From contig NZ_CP091285.1 of NCBI RefSeq assembly GCF_021650975.2, positions 1,116,001 through 1,180,000 on the forward strand: 64,000 nt of DNA, written 5' to 3'. A model generated the notes under the pieces. That model saw only the letters and a list, made by a program, of their open reading frames with translations, ran no database searches and was not told the origin of the DNA. The first letter of the stretch is position 1; each line of letters starts with the position of its first letter. The DNA is from Flavobacterium jumunjinense (lineage in GTDB: Bacteria > Bacteroidota > Bacteroidia > Flavobacteriales > Flavobacteriaceae). Below are positions 44,401 to 53,558 of the stretch, piece by piece. The translations under genes were made by a program, and so were the position numbers.

Positions 44401-45993
44401 ATGGAAAATCAAATCGAAACAATTTTTGAATTAACTAAAAAGGGAATTTCAAAATATCCAGACATTCTGACTAATACAGCAGTAGACTATTTATGTCATT
44501 TACACACAAATTTTAATGCAAAACGATTAAACTTATTAGAAGAAAGAAAAAAGCAACAACAAAAATTTGATGACGGTGAACTTCCTTGCTTTCCAAAAGA
44601 AACTAAAAAAATAAGAGAATCAGAATGGATTACTGCATCAACCCCACCAGATCTTCAAGACAGGAGAGTAGAAATTACAGGACCAGTAGATAGAAAAATG
44701 GTCATCAACGCTTTAAATTCTGGAGCGAAAACTTTTATGGCTGATTTTGAAGACAGCACTTCTCCTACTTGGGACAATCTAATGCAAGGGCAACAAAACC
44801 TAAAAGATGCCAATACCAGAACCATACATTTATTCGATGAAAAGAAAAATAAAGAGTACAAACTAAATGACAAAACAGCTGTTTTAATAATAAGACCAAG
44901 AGGTTTACATTTAAATGAAAAACATATTGCAATAAACAACCAAGAAGTTTCTGGCTCTTTAATAGATTTTGGTTTATACGTATTTCATAATTACAAAACA
45001 CTAAAAGAAAACAAAACTGCTCCCTATTTCTATCTACCAAAACTCGAACACTATTTAGAAGCAAGATGGTGGAATGAAGTTTTTGAATTCACAGAAGATT
45101 ACTTAGGCATAGAAAAAGGTACAATAAAAACAACTGTACTTATTGAAACCATTACTGCAAGCTTTCAACTTGATGAAATAATTTATGAATTAAAAGACTA
45201 TATCGTTGGACTAAACTGTGGACGTTGGGATTATATTTTTTCATACATCAAGAAACTAAGAAATAACGAAAAATTTATAGTTCCAAATAGAGACCAAGTG
45301 ACAATGACAAGTCCATTCATGAATTCCTACTCTCAATTAGTTATTCAAAGATGCCACAAAAGAAACATTCATGCAATAGGCGGAATGGCAGCACAAATAC
45401 CCATTAAAAATGATGAAGCAGCAAATGAAATTGCATTTAAAAAAGTAAAAACAGACAAAGAACGTGAAGTCAAAAATGGACATGACGGCACATGGGTAGC
45501 CCATCCTGATTTGGTTGAAGTTGCAATGACTGTATTTGATGAAAATATGCCAACAAAAAATCAAATCCATTTAAAAAGAAACGAATTAAATATTACAGAA
45601 GAAAACCTACTTGAAGTACCGAAAGGCACAATTACAGAAGAAGGAGTACGGAAGAACATTCGAATTTCTGTGCTATATATTACCTCTTGGCTAAATGGTC
45701 AGGGAGCAGCAGCTTTAAACCACCTAATGGAAGATGCAGCTACAGCAGAAATTTCTCGATCGCAATTATGGCAATGGCTTCGCAATACAGTTGTATTAGA
45801 CAATGGAAAACCATTAACTGAGAAATATTATGATAAGATTGCCATGCAAGAATATGAAAAAATAAAACATGAAGTAGGTGATGAAATTCATGAAAAACAG
45901 CGCTATAAATTAGCAGAACAACTACTAGACATATTAGTAGTCAACTATAATTTTATCGACTTTTTAACTCTAATTGCATATAAACACATATAA
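44401..45993 (+). CDS. aceB: Malate synthase A
   Basis: Condenses glyoxylate with acetyl-CoA to malate, second step of the glyoxylate shunt. Length is 530 aa, as for isoform A (E. coli 533). Diagnostic blocks are VDRKMVINALNSGAKTFMADFEDS, IIRPRGLHLNEKH, IETITASFQLDEIIYEL (metal ligand Glu), GLNCGRWDYIFSYIK (metal ligand Asp region), GGMAAQIPIK, and the catalytic-base region LEDAATAEISRSQLWQW with Asp. It is followed by aceA after 21 bp, and preceded by the divergent RamB-like regulator. Expected to be induced on acetate or fatty acids. Confidence 0.97.
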   Translation: MENQIETIFELTKKGISKYPDILTNTAVDYLCHLHTNFNAKRLNLLEERKKQQQKFDDGELPCFPKETKKIRESEWITASTPPDLQDRRVEITGPVDRKMVINALNSGAKTFMADFEDSTSPTWDNLMQGQQNLKDANTRTIHLFDEKKNKEYKLNDKTAVLIIRPRGLHLNEKHIAINNQEVSGSLIDFGLYVFHNYKTLKENKTAPYFYLPKLEHYLEARWWNEVFEFTEDYLGIEKGTIKTTVLIETITASFQLDEIIYELKDYIVGLNCGRWDYIFSYIKKLRNNEKFIVPNRDQVTMTSPFMNSYSQLVIQRCHKRNIHAIGGMAAQIPIKNDEAANEIAFKKVKTDKEREVKNGHDGTWVAHPDLVEVAMTVFDENMPTKNQIHLKRNELNITEENLLEVPKGTITEEGVRKNIRISVLYITSWLNGQGAAALNHLMEDAATAEISRSQLWQWLRNTVVLDNGKPLTEKYYDKIAMQEYEKIKHEVGDEIHEKQRYKLAEQLLDILVVNYNFIDFLTLIAYKHI

Positions 45994-46014
45994 CACAACT
46001 AACAACAATACATA

Positions 46015-47301
46015 ATGAAAACAGCAGAAACAAGAATTCAAGAATTGGTAACAGAATGGTTAACTAACGAAAGATGGAAAAACATTGAACGTCCATATTC
46101 CGCAGAAGAAGTTATAAAACTACAAGGTTCTTACAAAATTGAACATAGCATTGCGAAAATTGGTGCAGAAAAACTTTGGAAAAAACTAAATGCACAAGAG
46201 TTTGTTGCAGGACTAGGCGCTTTAACTGGAAATCAAGCAATTCAAGAAGTAGACGCAGGCTTGGAAGCCATTTATCTGAGTGGTTGGCAAGTTGCTGCTG
46301 ATGCTAATTTAGCAGGAGAAATGTATCCCGACCAATCATTATATCCAGTAAACAGTGTGCCAATGGTAATTAAGCGTATAAACAAAGCATTACTTAGAGC
46401 CGACCAAATACAGGTGGTGAATCAAACTCCTGTAGAAGACAGAAAAGATTACTTAGTACCTATTGTAGCAGATGCGGAAGCAGGATTTGGAGGTAATTTG
46501 AATGCCTTCGAATTAATGAAAGCTATGATTGAAGCAGGAGCTTCTGGAGTACATTTTGAAGATCAATTAAGTTCTGCCAAAAAATGCGGACATTTAGGAG
46601 GAAAAGTATTAGTCCCAACACAAGAAGCAATCAATAAATTAGTTGCCGCACGTTTAGCTACAGATGTAATGAATGTACCAACACTAATTGTAGCTCGCAC
46701 TGATGCTGATGCAGCAAATCTATTAACAAGTGATATTGACCCTAGAGATGCTAAATTCTTGACTGGTGAAAAGACAAGCGAAGGTTTCTTTCATGTAAAA
46801 TCAGGAATTGAACAAGGAATTGATAGAGGATTAAGCTATGCACCTTATGCTGATTTAATTTGGATGGAAACAAGTAATCCAGACTTAAAATACGCGAAAC
46901 AGTTTGCAGATGCCATACATGCGAAATATCCAGAAAAAATGTTAGCGTATAACTGTTCTCCATCTTTCAATTGGGCTGCTAAATTGAGTGTAACAGAAAT
47001 GGAAACCTTTAGAGAAGATTTAGCAGCAATGGGATATAAATTTCAATTCATCACTTTAGCTGGTTTTCATGCTCTAAACACAAGTATGTTTGAACTATCA
47101 AAAGCCTATAGAGAAAGAGGAATGGCAGGTTATTCAGAATTACAAGAAAGAGAATTTGCATTACAAAAAGAAGGATTCAAAGCAGTAAAACATCAAGGGT
47201 TCGTGGGAACAACTTATTTTGATGCTGTTCAAAATACCGTTACTAACAATAGATCTTCCACTACAGCAATGAAAGACTCTACTGAAGTAGCGCAATTTTA
47301 A
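46015..47301 (+). CDS. aceA: Isocitrate lyase
   Basis: Splits isocitrate to glyoxylate and succinate. Length is 428 aa. The signature KKCGHLGGK (catalytic Cys191) is present, with [36 protein letters not shown] (metal site), [16 protein letters not shown], and the C-terminal [16 protein letters not shown] lid. The 2-methylisocitrate lyase alternative is excluded by the K-K-C-G-H signature and length. It is cotranscribed with aceB. The terminator at 47326-47356 closes the operon. Confidence 0.97.
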   Translation: MKTAETRIQELVTEWLTNERWKNIERPYSAEEVIKLQGSYKIEHSIAKIGAEKLWKKLNAQEFVAGLGALTGNQAIQEVDAGLEAIYLSGWQVAADANLAGEMYPDQSLYPVNSVPMVIKRINKALLRADQIQVVNQTPVEDRKDYLVPIVADAEAGFGGNLNAFELMKAMIEAGASGVHFEDQLSSAKKCGHLGGKVLVPTQEAINKLVAARLATDVMNVPTLIVARTDADAANLLTSDIDPRDAKFLTGEKTSEGFFHVKSGIEQGIDRGLSYAPYADLIWMETSNPDLKYAKQFADAIHAKYPEKMLAYNCSPSFNWAAKLSVTEMETFREDLAAMGYKFQFITLAGFHALNTSMFELSKAYRERGMAGYSELQEREFALQKEGFKAVKHQGFVGTTYFDAVQNTVTNNRSSTTAMKDSTEVAQF

Positions 47302-47325
47302 TTTTTAAGCAAAATTTGGTTGACG

Positions 47326-47356
47326 AAAATGCCTTGAGAAAATCTCAGGGCATTTT
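47326..47356 (+). terminator. Terminator of aceBA
   Basis: AAAATGCCTTGAGA / TCTCAGGGCATTTT stem with one T-G wobble and a 3-base loop, then a T run. Confidence 0.8.
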
Positions 47357-47385
47357 TTATGAGTATATTTTTAATTTCGAATAAC

Positions 47386-47393
47386 TATTTTTG
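47386..47393 (+). promoter_or_regulatory. Putative -7 element for the small ORF at 47461
   Basis: TATTTTTG, 67 bp before the ATG at 47461; shows the small ORF could have its own transcript after the aceBA terminator. Confidence 0.4.
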
Positions 47394-47460
47394 TTAGATA
47401 AATAAAAATTAAACATGATGATTAACTTAAAGATGCTTTAGGATTTTTTAGGACAAATCT

Positions 47461-47736
47461 ATGCTACAATACTTTTTAAAAGAGTTAATTATGAAACATT
47501 TGGAACTATTAGGATGTAATGAAAAGATATATCGTATGAAAATTATACTAACTATCGTAAATAACACGAAAGTTAATGCTAAAGAAGCAAAAAAAATGGT
47601 CGATTTTCTATTTTTAAATAAATCAATTAATTTAATATTAGATTTTGACATTCAAAAGTGCGATGAATTTGCAATGTCTTTAGCTGAATTAGGAGTAAGA
47701 ATAGGTTATACGTCTTGGCACGAAGAAAACAGATAA
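47461..47736 (+). CDS. Small protein resembling the C-terminal domain of ribosomal protein bL12
   Basis: 91 residues (an internal Met at 47491 would give 81). No family is certain. The core from about residue 25 follows the bL12 C-terminal fold pattern: a strand (KIILTIVNNT), helix with the AKKMVD block (bL12 has 'LKEAKDLVD'), a strand (SINLILDF), a helix beginning DIQKCDEFAMSLAELG and a final G-V-R-I strand (bL12 'EEAGAKV'). Small stand-alone bL12-CTD-like proteins exist in other bacteria. It has its own -7 element and lies between aceA and the convergent Asp-box protein gene. Function unknown; a non-homologous small protein is possible. Confidence 0.6.
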   Translation: MLQYFLKELIMKHLELLGCNEKIYRMKIILTIVNNTKVNAKEAKKMVDFLFLNKSINLILDFDIQKCDEFAMSLAELGVRIGYTSWHEENR

Positions 47737-47789
47737 TCATGAGAAGAGTATTTAGCTATTACTTTAAATCCTCTTCTCTACATATTAAG

Positions 47790-50588
47790 TTAAGCTTTCT
47801 TACTATCCGTTACTTCTAAGTTAGTATAAACAGCTTCAACACCTTTTCTAATATTGACGCTGTATTTAGCAGGAAGCACGTATTGTTTTCCATTACTAGC
47901 TTTTTCAAACACTGCTTTTTTATCTTTTTTCTTCAACTTAGCAACCACTTCTTCCGATAAAATATAATCATATTCAACAACATTTAATCCTTTATTTGAC
48001 ATCACTTTTTTAGTAAAAACAACAATTCCTTTTTCATTCTCTATAATCACTTCTACTTCTTCGTTAGCATTAGAATAAAACCAAATTGCTGCTTTAGGCT
48101 CATATGGTTCCCCCCAAGCACTCCAACTATTACCCCAACGTTCTGATTTTTTAATTGAAGGCACTTCAAAAACATACAAAGACTTACTTGTAATGTCTGA
48201 AGTTAATTTTTGTAATTTATCTATCCCAACTTTATACAACGAACGACCATGCGTTCCCACAATTAGCTCTTTTGCTTTTGGCTGAATAACAACATCATGC
48301 ACTGCTACATTTGGCATTTCAGATGAAAATTCTTCCCATGTTTTCCCTTTATCTAAGGAAACAAACAAACCGTTATCAGTACCTACAAATAATAAGTTTT
48401 CATTTTCTGTATCTTCAAGAATAACATTCACTGAGCTTTCTGGTAAATTAGCTTTTATGCTTTTCCAAGTTGTTCCAAAATCTTCCGAAACATAAACATA
48501 GGTTTTAAAGTCATCATTTCGATACCCATTCAAAGCAATATAAACACGTCCTTTTTCATGACTTGAAGCAATTACTCTTGACACCCATAAATCTTGAGGT
48601 AAGTTATCCGATATTTTCTGCCATGTTGTACCGCCATCTTTAGAAACATGAACCAAACCATCATCTGAACCAACATAGAACAACCCAAATTGAAATTTAC
48701 TTTCAGAAAAAGAAGTAATCGTTCCAAAAGCCACATTTCCTTCAACAGTACCTTTCGTTAAATCTGGTGATATTTTTTCCCAACTTTCTCCTTGATTCAT
48801 TGACCGGTGTAAAAAGTTAGAGCCCATATACAAAATATCTTGATTATGAGAAGACAACAGAATTGGTGTTTGCCAATTGAAACGCAATGGTTCTTCTTCT
48901 TTTTTAGCTTGTGGAGAAATAAAGTCCATTTTATGATTCGCACGATCAATTCTATAATAATTACCAAATTGAAACCCTGTAAAAACAACATCAGAATTCC
49001 TATTATCTATTTGAATTTGCATTCCATCTCCACCCATTAAGCTTTCATAAGGATATTTTCCTTCTTGTTGCCAAGAAACAGATGGGTAATAGTTATTATT
49101 TGCAACCCAAACTCCATTATCTTGCAAACCTCCATAGACATTATACGATTCTTTATTATCAACATTCACAGCATAAAACTGCCCAACTGCTTGATTGTTA
49201 CATTTTATCCAATGCGCACCATTATCATAACTAATATTAATTCCACCGTCATTACCATTAATAATATGATTTGGATTCTTAGGGTTTATCCAAGTTACAT
49301 GATGATCTGCATGAACATTTTCTTTACTAATAATCTCTATAGTTTTTCCGCCATCTCCTGAAAACAAAAGAGGAACACCACCAAAATAGATTCTATTTTC
49401 ATTATTCGGATCGACAGAAATAGTTCCGAAATAATAACCGTAACTATAATACAAATCGTCAATAAAACCTTCATGCGTAAGATTCCATGTTTTTCCTCCA
49501 TCTAACGATTTATAAATTTCACACCCAATAACTTCTGTTTCAAAAAGTGCTTTATTTGCGTCTTTAAGAATAGCTTTCACTTCAATAGGTTTTAAATCGC
49601 CTTTTTCTATCCAATTTTTTAAAGTTTGCGCTCTATATTTTTCTCTTAGATTGTGTTTCTTTAAATATGCGTTTATCTCTTTATTCGTTTTTTGAAGAAA
49701 AACCTCACCAGGAGCACTAAACATTTCTGGCATAGGCAATTTATCATCTGTTTTCGTTTTTGACTCAGGTCTATTGTTTTGATTATCTACAATTGCGTAT
49801 AAAACATTCTGATTAAATACAGCAATTCCAATTCTCCCAACCCCTTCATTATTTGGAAAACCACTTCCGTCGGTGGAAATTAACTTCCAAGTAGTTCCAG
49901 CATCATCACTTTTATAAATTCCAGAACCTTTCCCATTTCCTTTAAAGTTCCAAGCTTTACGCTCTCTTTCCCAAGCAGCTGCAAACATTATATTTGAATT
50001 TTCCGATGCTACCGATAAATCTACAATTCCTGTGTCTTGATTAATAAACAAAGTTTTTTGCCATGTTTTTCCACCATCTAGCGTTTTAAAAACACCTCTC
50101 TCCTCATTTGGAGAATACAAATGACCTAAAGCAGCTACTACAATTTCATTATTATTTTTCGGGTTTACCCAAATGCGACTAATATGATGACTATCTTTTA
50201 AACCAATATTTTCCCACGTTTTTCCTTTATCAGCCGATTTTAAAACTCCAATTCCAGCATAAGAAGATCGTGAGGAATTTACCTCACCTGTTCCAACCCA
50301 AATCGTTTCAGTTTTCCAATCAACAGTAACAGAACCACAATTTAATGTTGGGGCGCTATCCATAACAGGTTCAAAACTTGTTCCATTATTATTTGTGTAC
50401 CAAAGTCCACCAGAAGCATAAGCTGCATAAAATTCCGTTGGGTTTTCAGGATTCACAGCTACATCAACAATTCGACCACTCATAATTGTTGGTCCAATAT
50501 TTTGAAGTTTCACATCTGAAAACATATTGTTTTGTGCCCAAATTAAACTTTGAAAAAACAAAACTAAAAGAAGAAATTTACTTTTCAT
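47790..50588 (-). CDS. Secreted VPS10/sortilin-like Asp-box beta-propeller protein
   Basis: 932 residues. The signal peptide is about 1-18 (ends LIWAQ). About ten Asp-box-like repeats run through residues 80-760, for example SADKGKTWE, TLDGGKTWQ, SDDAGTTWK, SLDGGKTWN, SKDGGTTWQ, SEDFGTTWK and SLDKGKTWE. These give the beta-propeller fold shared by sortilin/VPS10 and BNR glycosidases. The opening SDVKLQNIGPTIMSGRIVDVAVNPENP is characteristic of a widespread bacterial VPS10-type family. A final beta domain (about 830-920) follows, without a T9SS tail. Databases often label such proteins 'glycosyl hydrolase', but no catalytic residues can be assigned here. It converges on the 47.5-kb small ORF and is divergent from a Crp-family regulator. 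Confidence 0.85.
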   Translation of the reverse strand: MKSKFLLLVLFFQSLIWAQNNMFSDVKLQNIGPTIMSGRIVDVAVNPENPTEFYAAYASGGLWYTNNNGTSFEPVMDSAPTLNCGSVTVDWKTETIWVGTGEVNSSRSSYAGIGVLKSADKGKTWENIGLKDSHHISRIWVNPKNNNEIVVAALGHLYSPNEERGVFKTLDGGKTWQKTLFINQDTGIVDLSVASENSNIMFAAAWERERKAWNFKGNGKGSGIYKSDDAGTTWKLISTDGSGFPNNEGVGRIGIAVFNQNVLYAIVDNQNNRPESKTKTDDKLPMPEMFSAPGEVFLQKTNKEINAYLKKHNLREKYRAQTLKNWIEKGDLKPIEVKAILKDANKALFETEVIGCEIYKSLDGGKTWNLTHEGFIDDLYYSYGYYFGTISVDPNNENRIYFGGVPLLFSGDGGKTIEIISKENVHADHHVTWINPKNPNHIINGNDGGINISYDNGAHWIKCNNQAVGQFYAVNVDNKESYNVYGGLQDNGVWVANNNYYPSVSWQQEGKYPYESLMGGDGMQIQIDNRNSDVVFTGFQFGNYYRIDRANHKMDFISPQAKKEEEPLRFNWQTPILLSSHNQDILYMGSNFLHRSMNQGESWEKISPDLTKGTVEGNVAFGTITSFSESKFQFGLFYVGSDDGLVHVSKDGGTTWQKISDNLPQDLWVSRVIASSHEKGRVYIALNGYRNDDFKTYVYVSEDFGTTWKSIKANLPESSVNVILEDTENENLLFVGTDNGLFVSLDKGKTWEEFSSEMPNVAVHDVVIQPKAKELIVGTHGRSLYKVGIDKLQKLTSDITSKSLYVFEVPSIKKSERWGNSWSAWGEPYEPKAAIWFYSNANEEVEVIIENEKGIVVFTKKVMSNKGLNVVEYDYILSEEVVAKLKKKDKKAVFEKASNGKQYVLPAKYSVNIRKGVEAVYTNLEVTDSKKA

Positions 50589-50707
50589 TATAAAAAAATT
50601 TGCTGAAAAATACAGAATTTATAAAGGTTCACAAAATTTTTATTTCCATTTTAACAGCTGTTCTTTTCAATATCTTTATAACTTTGAATTTACAAATAGT
50701 ATTTGCA

Positions 50708-51298
50708 GTGGAAATTAAAGATACCTCGAAACATTTTGCGACCTATATTAAATCGTTTATTAAAGATACCATCTCTGAAAATGAAATTAATTTAGCCGTT
50801 GAACAATTTTCTAAAATTGAATTAAACAAAAACAGTTATTTCATAAAAGAAGGTGAAATTTGTTCCCATTTCTGTTATGTTGAAAGCGGAATACTTCAAC
50901 ACTCTATTATGGTTCTTGGAGAAGAAAAAACAAGCTATTTGGCTTTAAAAAATTCTGTCACAAGTTCACTAAACAGCTTCATTAACAAAGTTGCTTCTCG
51001 AAAAAACATCAAAGCAATTTCTGATTGTACTTTATGGATTATTGATTTAGATACCTTTAAAAATCTAATAAACAACAACAATGCATTTCATCAATTCTAT
51101 TTTAATCTTATTGAACGTCAACTTTGTTTAATTGATGATTATAGAGTCGATTTACTAACACTAACTCCGGAAGAGCGCTATAAAAAACTATTAATCAACG
51201 AACCAAAACTACTTCAAGAAGTTCCGCTACATTACTTAGCTTCTTTTTTAGGCATTTCAACACGACATATGAGTAGGATTCGGAAAAACATAAAATAA
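50708..51298 (+). CDS. Crp/Fnr family transcriptional regulator
   Basis: 196 residues from a GTG at 50708. The longer open frame (to a TTG at 50600) would add 36 hydrophobic residues that do not fit the family, so I prefer the GTG. The cyclic-nucleotide-binding-like beta roll occupies about 20-115 (NSYFIKEGEICSHFCYVESGIL), followed by the dimer helix and a C-terminal HTH (EVPLHYLASFLGISTRHMSRIRK). No FeS-type Cys cluster of FNR is present (cysteines are scattered), and the cAMP-binding Arg/Glu pattern is poor, so the ligand is unknown. It is divergent from the Asp-box protein gene, with about 119 bp between starts, and may control it. Confidence 0.82.
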   Translation: MEIKDTSKHFATYIKSFIKDTISENEINLAVEQFSKIELNKNSYFIKEGEICSHFCYVESGILQHSIMVLGEEKTSYLALKNSVTSSLNSFINKVASRKNIKAISDCTLWIIDLDTFKNLINNNNAFHQFYFNLIERQLCLIDDYRVDLLTLTPEERYKKLLINEPKLLQEVPLHYLASFLGISTRHMSRIRKNIK

Positions 51299-51333
51299 AG
51301 CCATTTGGCTACCTGTTTTATAGTAAACATCGC

Positions 51334-51341
51334 TAATTTTG
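51334..51341 (+). promoter_or_regulatory. -7 element of the Xaa-Pro aminopeptidase gene
   Basis: TAATTTTG, 29 bp before the ATG at 51371. It supports that start over the upstream open frame beginning at 51305. Confidence 0.5.
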
Positions 51342-51370
51342 GGGTTGACAACATAAAAAACCTTATACTT

Positions 51371-52663
51371 ATGAAATACCATCAAATTGAGAGCGATCTG
51401 TTTGTGAAAAATCGCAAGAAATTTGTTTCACAGATGAAACCTAATAGCGTTGCTATTTTTAATTCTAACGATATTTATCCAGTTAGTGCAGATAGTACTA
51501 TGCCTTTTGCACAACATAGAGACATTTTTTATCTTAGTGGTGCCGACCAAGAAGAAAGTATCTTATTACTTTTTCCAGATGCTCCTCATGATAATTTAAA
51601 AGAAATTTTATTCTTAAAAGAAACAAACGAACATATTGCAGTTTGGGAAGGTGAAAAATTAACCAAAGAAAGAGCCTTTGAAGTTTCTGGAATTAAAACT
51701 GTAATTTGGTTACAAGATTTCCATAAGACATTAAAAGAAGTAATGGCTTATGCAGAAACAATGTACATTAACACAAACGAACATTATCGTGCGACTATTG
51801 AAACCGAAACTCGTGAAGCACGTTTTGTAAAATGGTGGAAAGAGAATTATCCAGCACATAAAGTAGAAAAATCGAATCCAATTCTTCAACGTATTCGTTC
51901 TGTAAAAGAAAGTGAAGAATTAGATTTAATGCAAAAAGCGTGTGACATTACTGAAAAAGGTTTCCGAAGAATATTAAACTTCGTAAAACCTAACGTAATG
52001 GAATATGAAATTGAAGCAGAATTTGCACATGAGTTTTTAAGAAATCGTTCTAAAGGTTTTGCTTACACACCTATTATCGCTTCTGGGAATAGTGCAAACG
52101 TGTTGCACTACATTGAAAACAATCAACAATGTAATCCTGGTGATTTATTATTATTAGATGTTGGTGCAGAATATGCTAATTATTCTAGTGATATGACTAG
52201 AACGATTCCTGTTTCAGGAAAATACAATGACCGTCAGAAAGCTGTTTATAATGCTGTTTTAAATGTAAAGAACGAAGCAACAAAAATGTTAGTTCCTGGA
52301 ACTATCTGGAAACAATATCATGTTGAAGTTGGCAAATTAATGACTTCTGAATTATTAGGCTTAGGATTATTAGACAAAGCTGATGTTCAAAATGAAAATC
52401 CAGATTGGCCTGCTTATAAAAAATATTTCATGCATGGAACGTCTCACCATATGGGATTAGATACACATGATTATGGTTTACTTCATGAACCTATGCAAGC
52501 AAACATGGTTTTTACCGTAGAGCCAGGTATTTATATTCCAAAAGAAGGTTTTGGAATTCGTTTAGAAGATGATGTTGTAATCCAATCAAAAGGAGAACCA
52601 TTTAATTTAATGCGCAATATTCCTATTGAAGTTGATGAGATTGAATCTATTATGAACAGTTAG
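51371..52663 (+). CDS. pepP: Xaa-Pro aminopeptidase (M24B)
   Basis: 430 residues from the ATG at 51371 (MKYHQIESDLFVKNRKKF), the family start; upstream in-frame codons precede the promoter element. It removes N-terminal residues next to proline. The N-terminal creatinase-like domain (1-165) is followed by the pita-bread catalytic domain with metal ligands Asp in LLLDVGAEYANYSSDMTRT (two Asp), His in MHGTSHHMGLDTHD, Glu in FTVEPGIYIP and Glu in IRLEDDVVI. No signal peptide, so cytoplasmic. A wobble-rich hairpin with a GAAA loop terminates it. Confidence 0.94.
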   Translation: MKYHQIESDLFVKNRKKFVSQMKPNSVAIFNSNDIYPVSADSTMPFAQHRDIFYLSGADQEESILLLFPDAPHDNLKEILFLKETNEHIAVWEGEKLTKERAFEVSGIKTVIWLQDFHKTLKEVMAYAETMYINTNEHYRATIETETREARFVKWWKENYPAHKVEKSNPILQRIRSVKESEELDLMQKACDITEKGFRRILNFVKPNVMEYEIEAEFAHEFLRNRSKGFAYTPIIASGNSANVLHYIENNQQCNPGDLLLLDVGAEYANYSSDMTRTIPVSGKYNDRQKAVYNAVLNVKNEATKMLVPGTIWKQYHVEVGKLMTSELLGLGLLDKADVQNENPDWPAYKKYFMHGTSHHMGLDTHDYGLLHEPMQANMVFTVEPGIYIPKEGFGIRLEDDVVIQSKGEPFNLMRNIPIEVDEIESIMNS

Positions 52664-52688
52664 TGTTCAGTTTTTAGTATACAGTAAT

Positions 52689-52716
52689 AACGGTTTGCGA
52701 AAGTGAGCCGTTTTTT
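52689..52716 (+). terminator. Terminator of the aminopeptidase gene
   Basis: AACGGTTTGC / GTGAGCCGTT stem (several G-T pairs), GAAA tetraloop and six T. Confidence 0.7.
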
Positions 52717-52753
52717 ATTAGAATGATACTACTTTAAATACAATTAATATCCA

Positions 52754-53104
52754 TTAACTTCTCAACTTCATTAATAAGTCATTTTGAATTTTTAGGACTT
52801 TGTTTTCTTCTAGTAATTGGGCTATGAGTTGATCCTTTTCAGAAACTAAACTTTTATCTTTCTTATTTTTTGTTGTAAAATCTTCTGGAAGTTGGTCTGC
52901 AATTTCTTTAAAAAAATTATGTTTTAAAGCATAGCAAATCTCAATTAATATACCCGTTTGAATACTACTGTTTCTAGTATAATTTAAAATAGAAATTCCT
53001 CTTCTATTGATAGCATTTCCTAGTTCGGTCTTATTAATTTTATAAGATTGTATGTAATCTGCCAGTATTTTTCCTGTATTAATATTGTTTTTCCCTTTTT
53101 TCAT
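52754..53104 (-). CDS. Small HTH protein with C-terminal leucine-zipper-like coiled coil
   Basis: 116 residues. The N-terminal 75 residues have an XRE/lambda-repressor-like helical pattern (GKILADYIQSYKINKTELGNAI .. ILNYTRNSSIQTGILIEICYAL). The C-terminal 35 residues have heptads of Leu/Ile (KDQLIAQLLEENKVLKIQNDLL), expected to dimerise. Similar short proteins occur near mobile or accessory genes in Bacteroidetes and are sometimes annotated as transposase-like, but no transposase or repeat is near. It faces a 454-bp AT-rich intergenic region with repeated TGTCAA words, which may be its operator sites. Confidence 0.7.
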   Translation of the reverse strand: MKKGKNNINTGKILADYIQSYKINKTELGNAINRRGISILNYTRNSSIQTGILIEICYALKHNFFKEIADQLPEDFTTKNKKDKSLVSEKDQLIAQLLEENKVLKIQNDLLMKLRS

Positions 53105-53558
53105 ATGTAGATTATTATTGTTTTTTATTTGTCATATGGTATCGCTTATTTTTATTGGTGTTTGCTTACGCAAACTTGTTGTTAATGGCGATTTCATATC
53201 CTTTTTACAATTATGGTGGAGCAATTTAGTATTCGAGCTACATTAAAAGTGTTTTAAATGAATTTTTTATGGTCAGATTTGATACTTTAATTATCAAATT
53301 TAACATTTATAGTAATTAAATCTTAACTTTTAACTTTATTTTTGACATTTTTAATGTAAAAAATGACCATTATACTATTAAAAATGAACTAAAAAATGTC
53401 AAATTTGAAATTATTAATGTCAATATAAGAGTGTTTTAAACAATGGATGATGTTTTTTGAAAAGAACAATTGTTTTATTACACTTTAAAATTCCTACTGA
53501 CAAACTGTTGTCATATAGCCCATTTACCTTTGTATCATAATCAAATAAAAAATACATT
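53105..53558. other. 454-bp AT-rich intergenic region with repeated TGTCAA/TTGACA words
   Basis: No ORF. Three related words lie at 53342-53356 (TTGACATTTTTAATG), 53391-53407 (AAAAAATGTCAAATTTG) and 53412-53423 (ending TTAATGTCAA), the first in inverted orientation to the others. A weaker relative (CAAATTTAACATTT) lies near 53295. A promoter element for the DinB-like gene is at 53525-53532. Nothing else was recognised. Confidence 0.45.
53525..53532 (+). promoter_or_regulatory. -7 element of the DinB-like gene
   Basis: TACCTTTG, 26 bp before the ATG at 53559; a TTG at 53508-53510 gives a short 14-bp spacer. Confidence 0.45.

Noticed and set aside
44401..47301. Possible riboswitch or attenuator in front of aceB
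   Set aside because: The region before aceB is short (22 bp after the -7 element) and holds no stem with a T run.
47448..47651. 67-codon minus-strand frame antisense to the bL12-like ORF
   Set aside because: The plus-strand frame has better protein pattern, a promoter element and a normal start.
49065..49361. 98-codon frame inside the Asp-box protein gene
   Set aside because: Ile/Thr-rich antisense shadow; the minus strand encodes clear repeats there.
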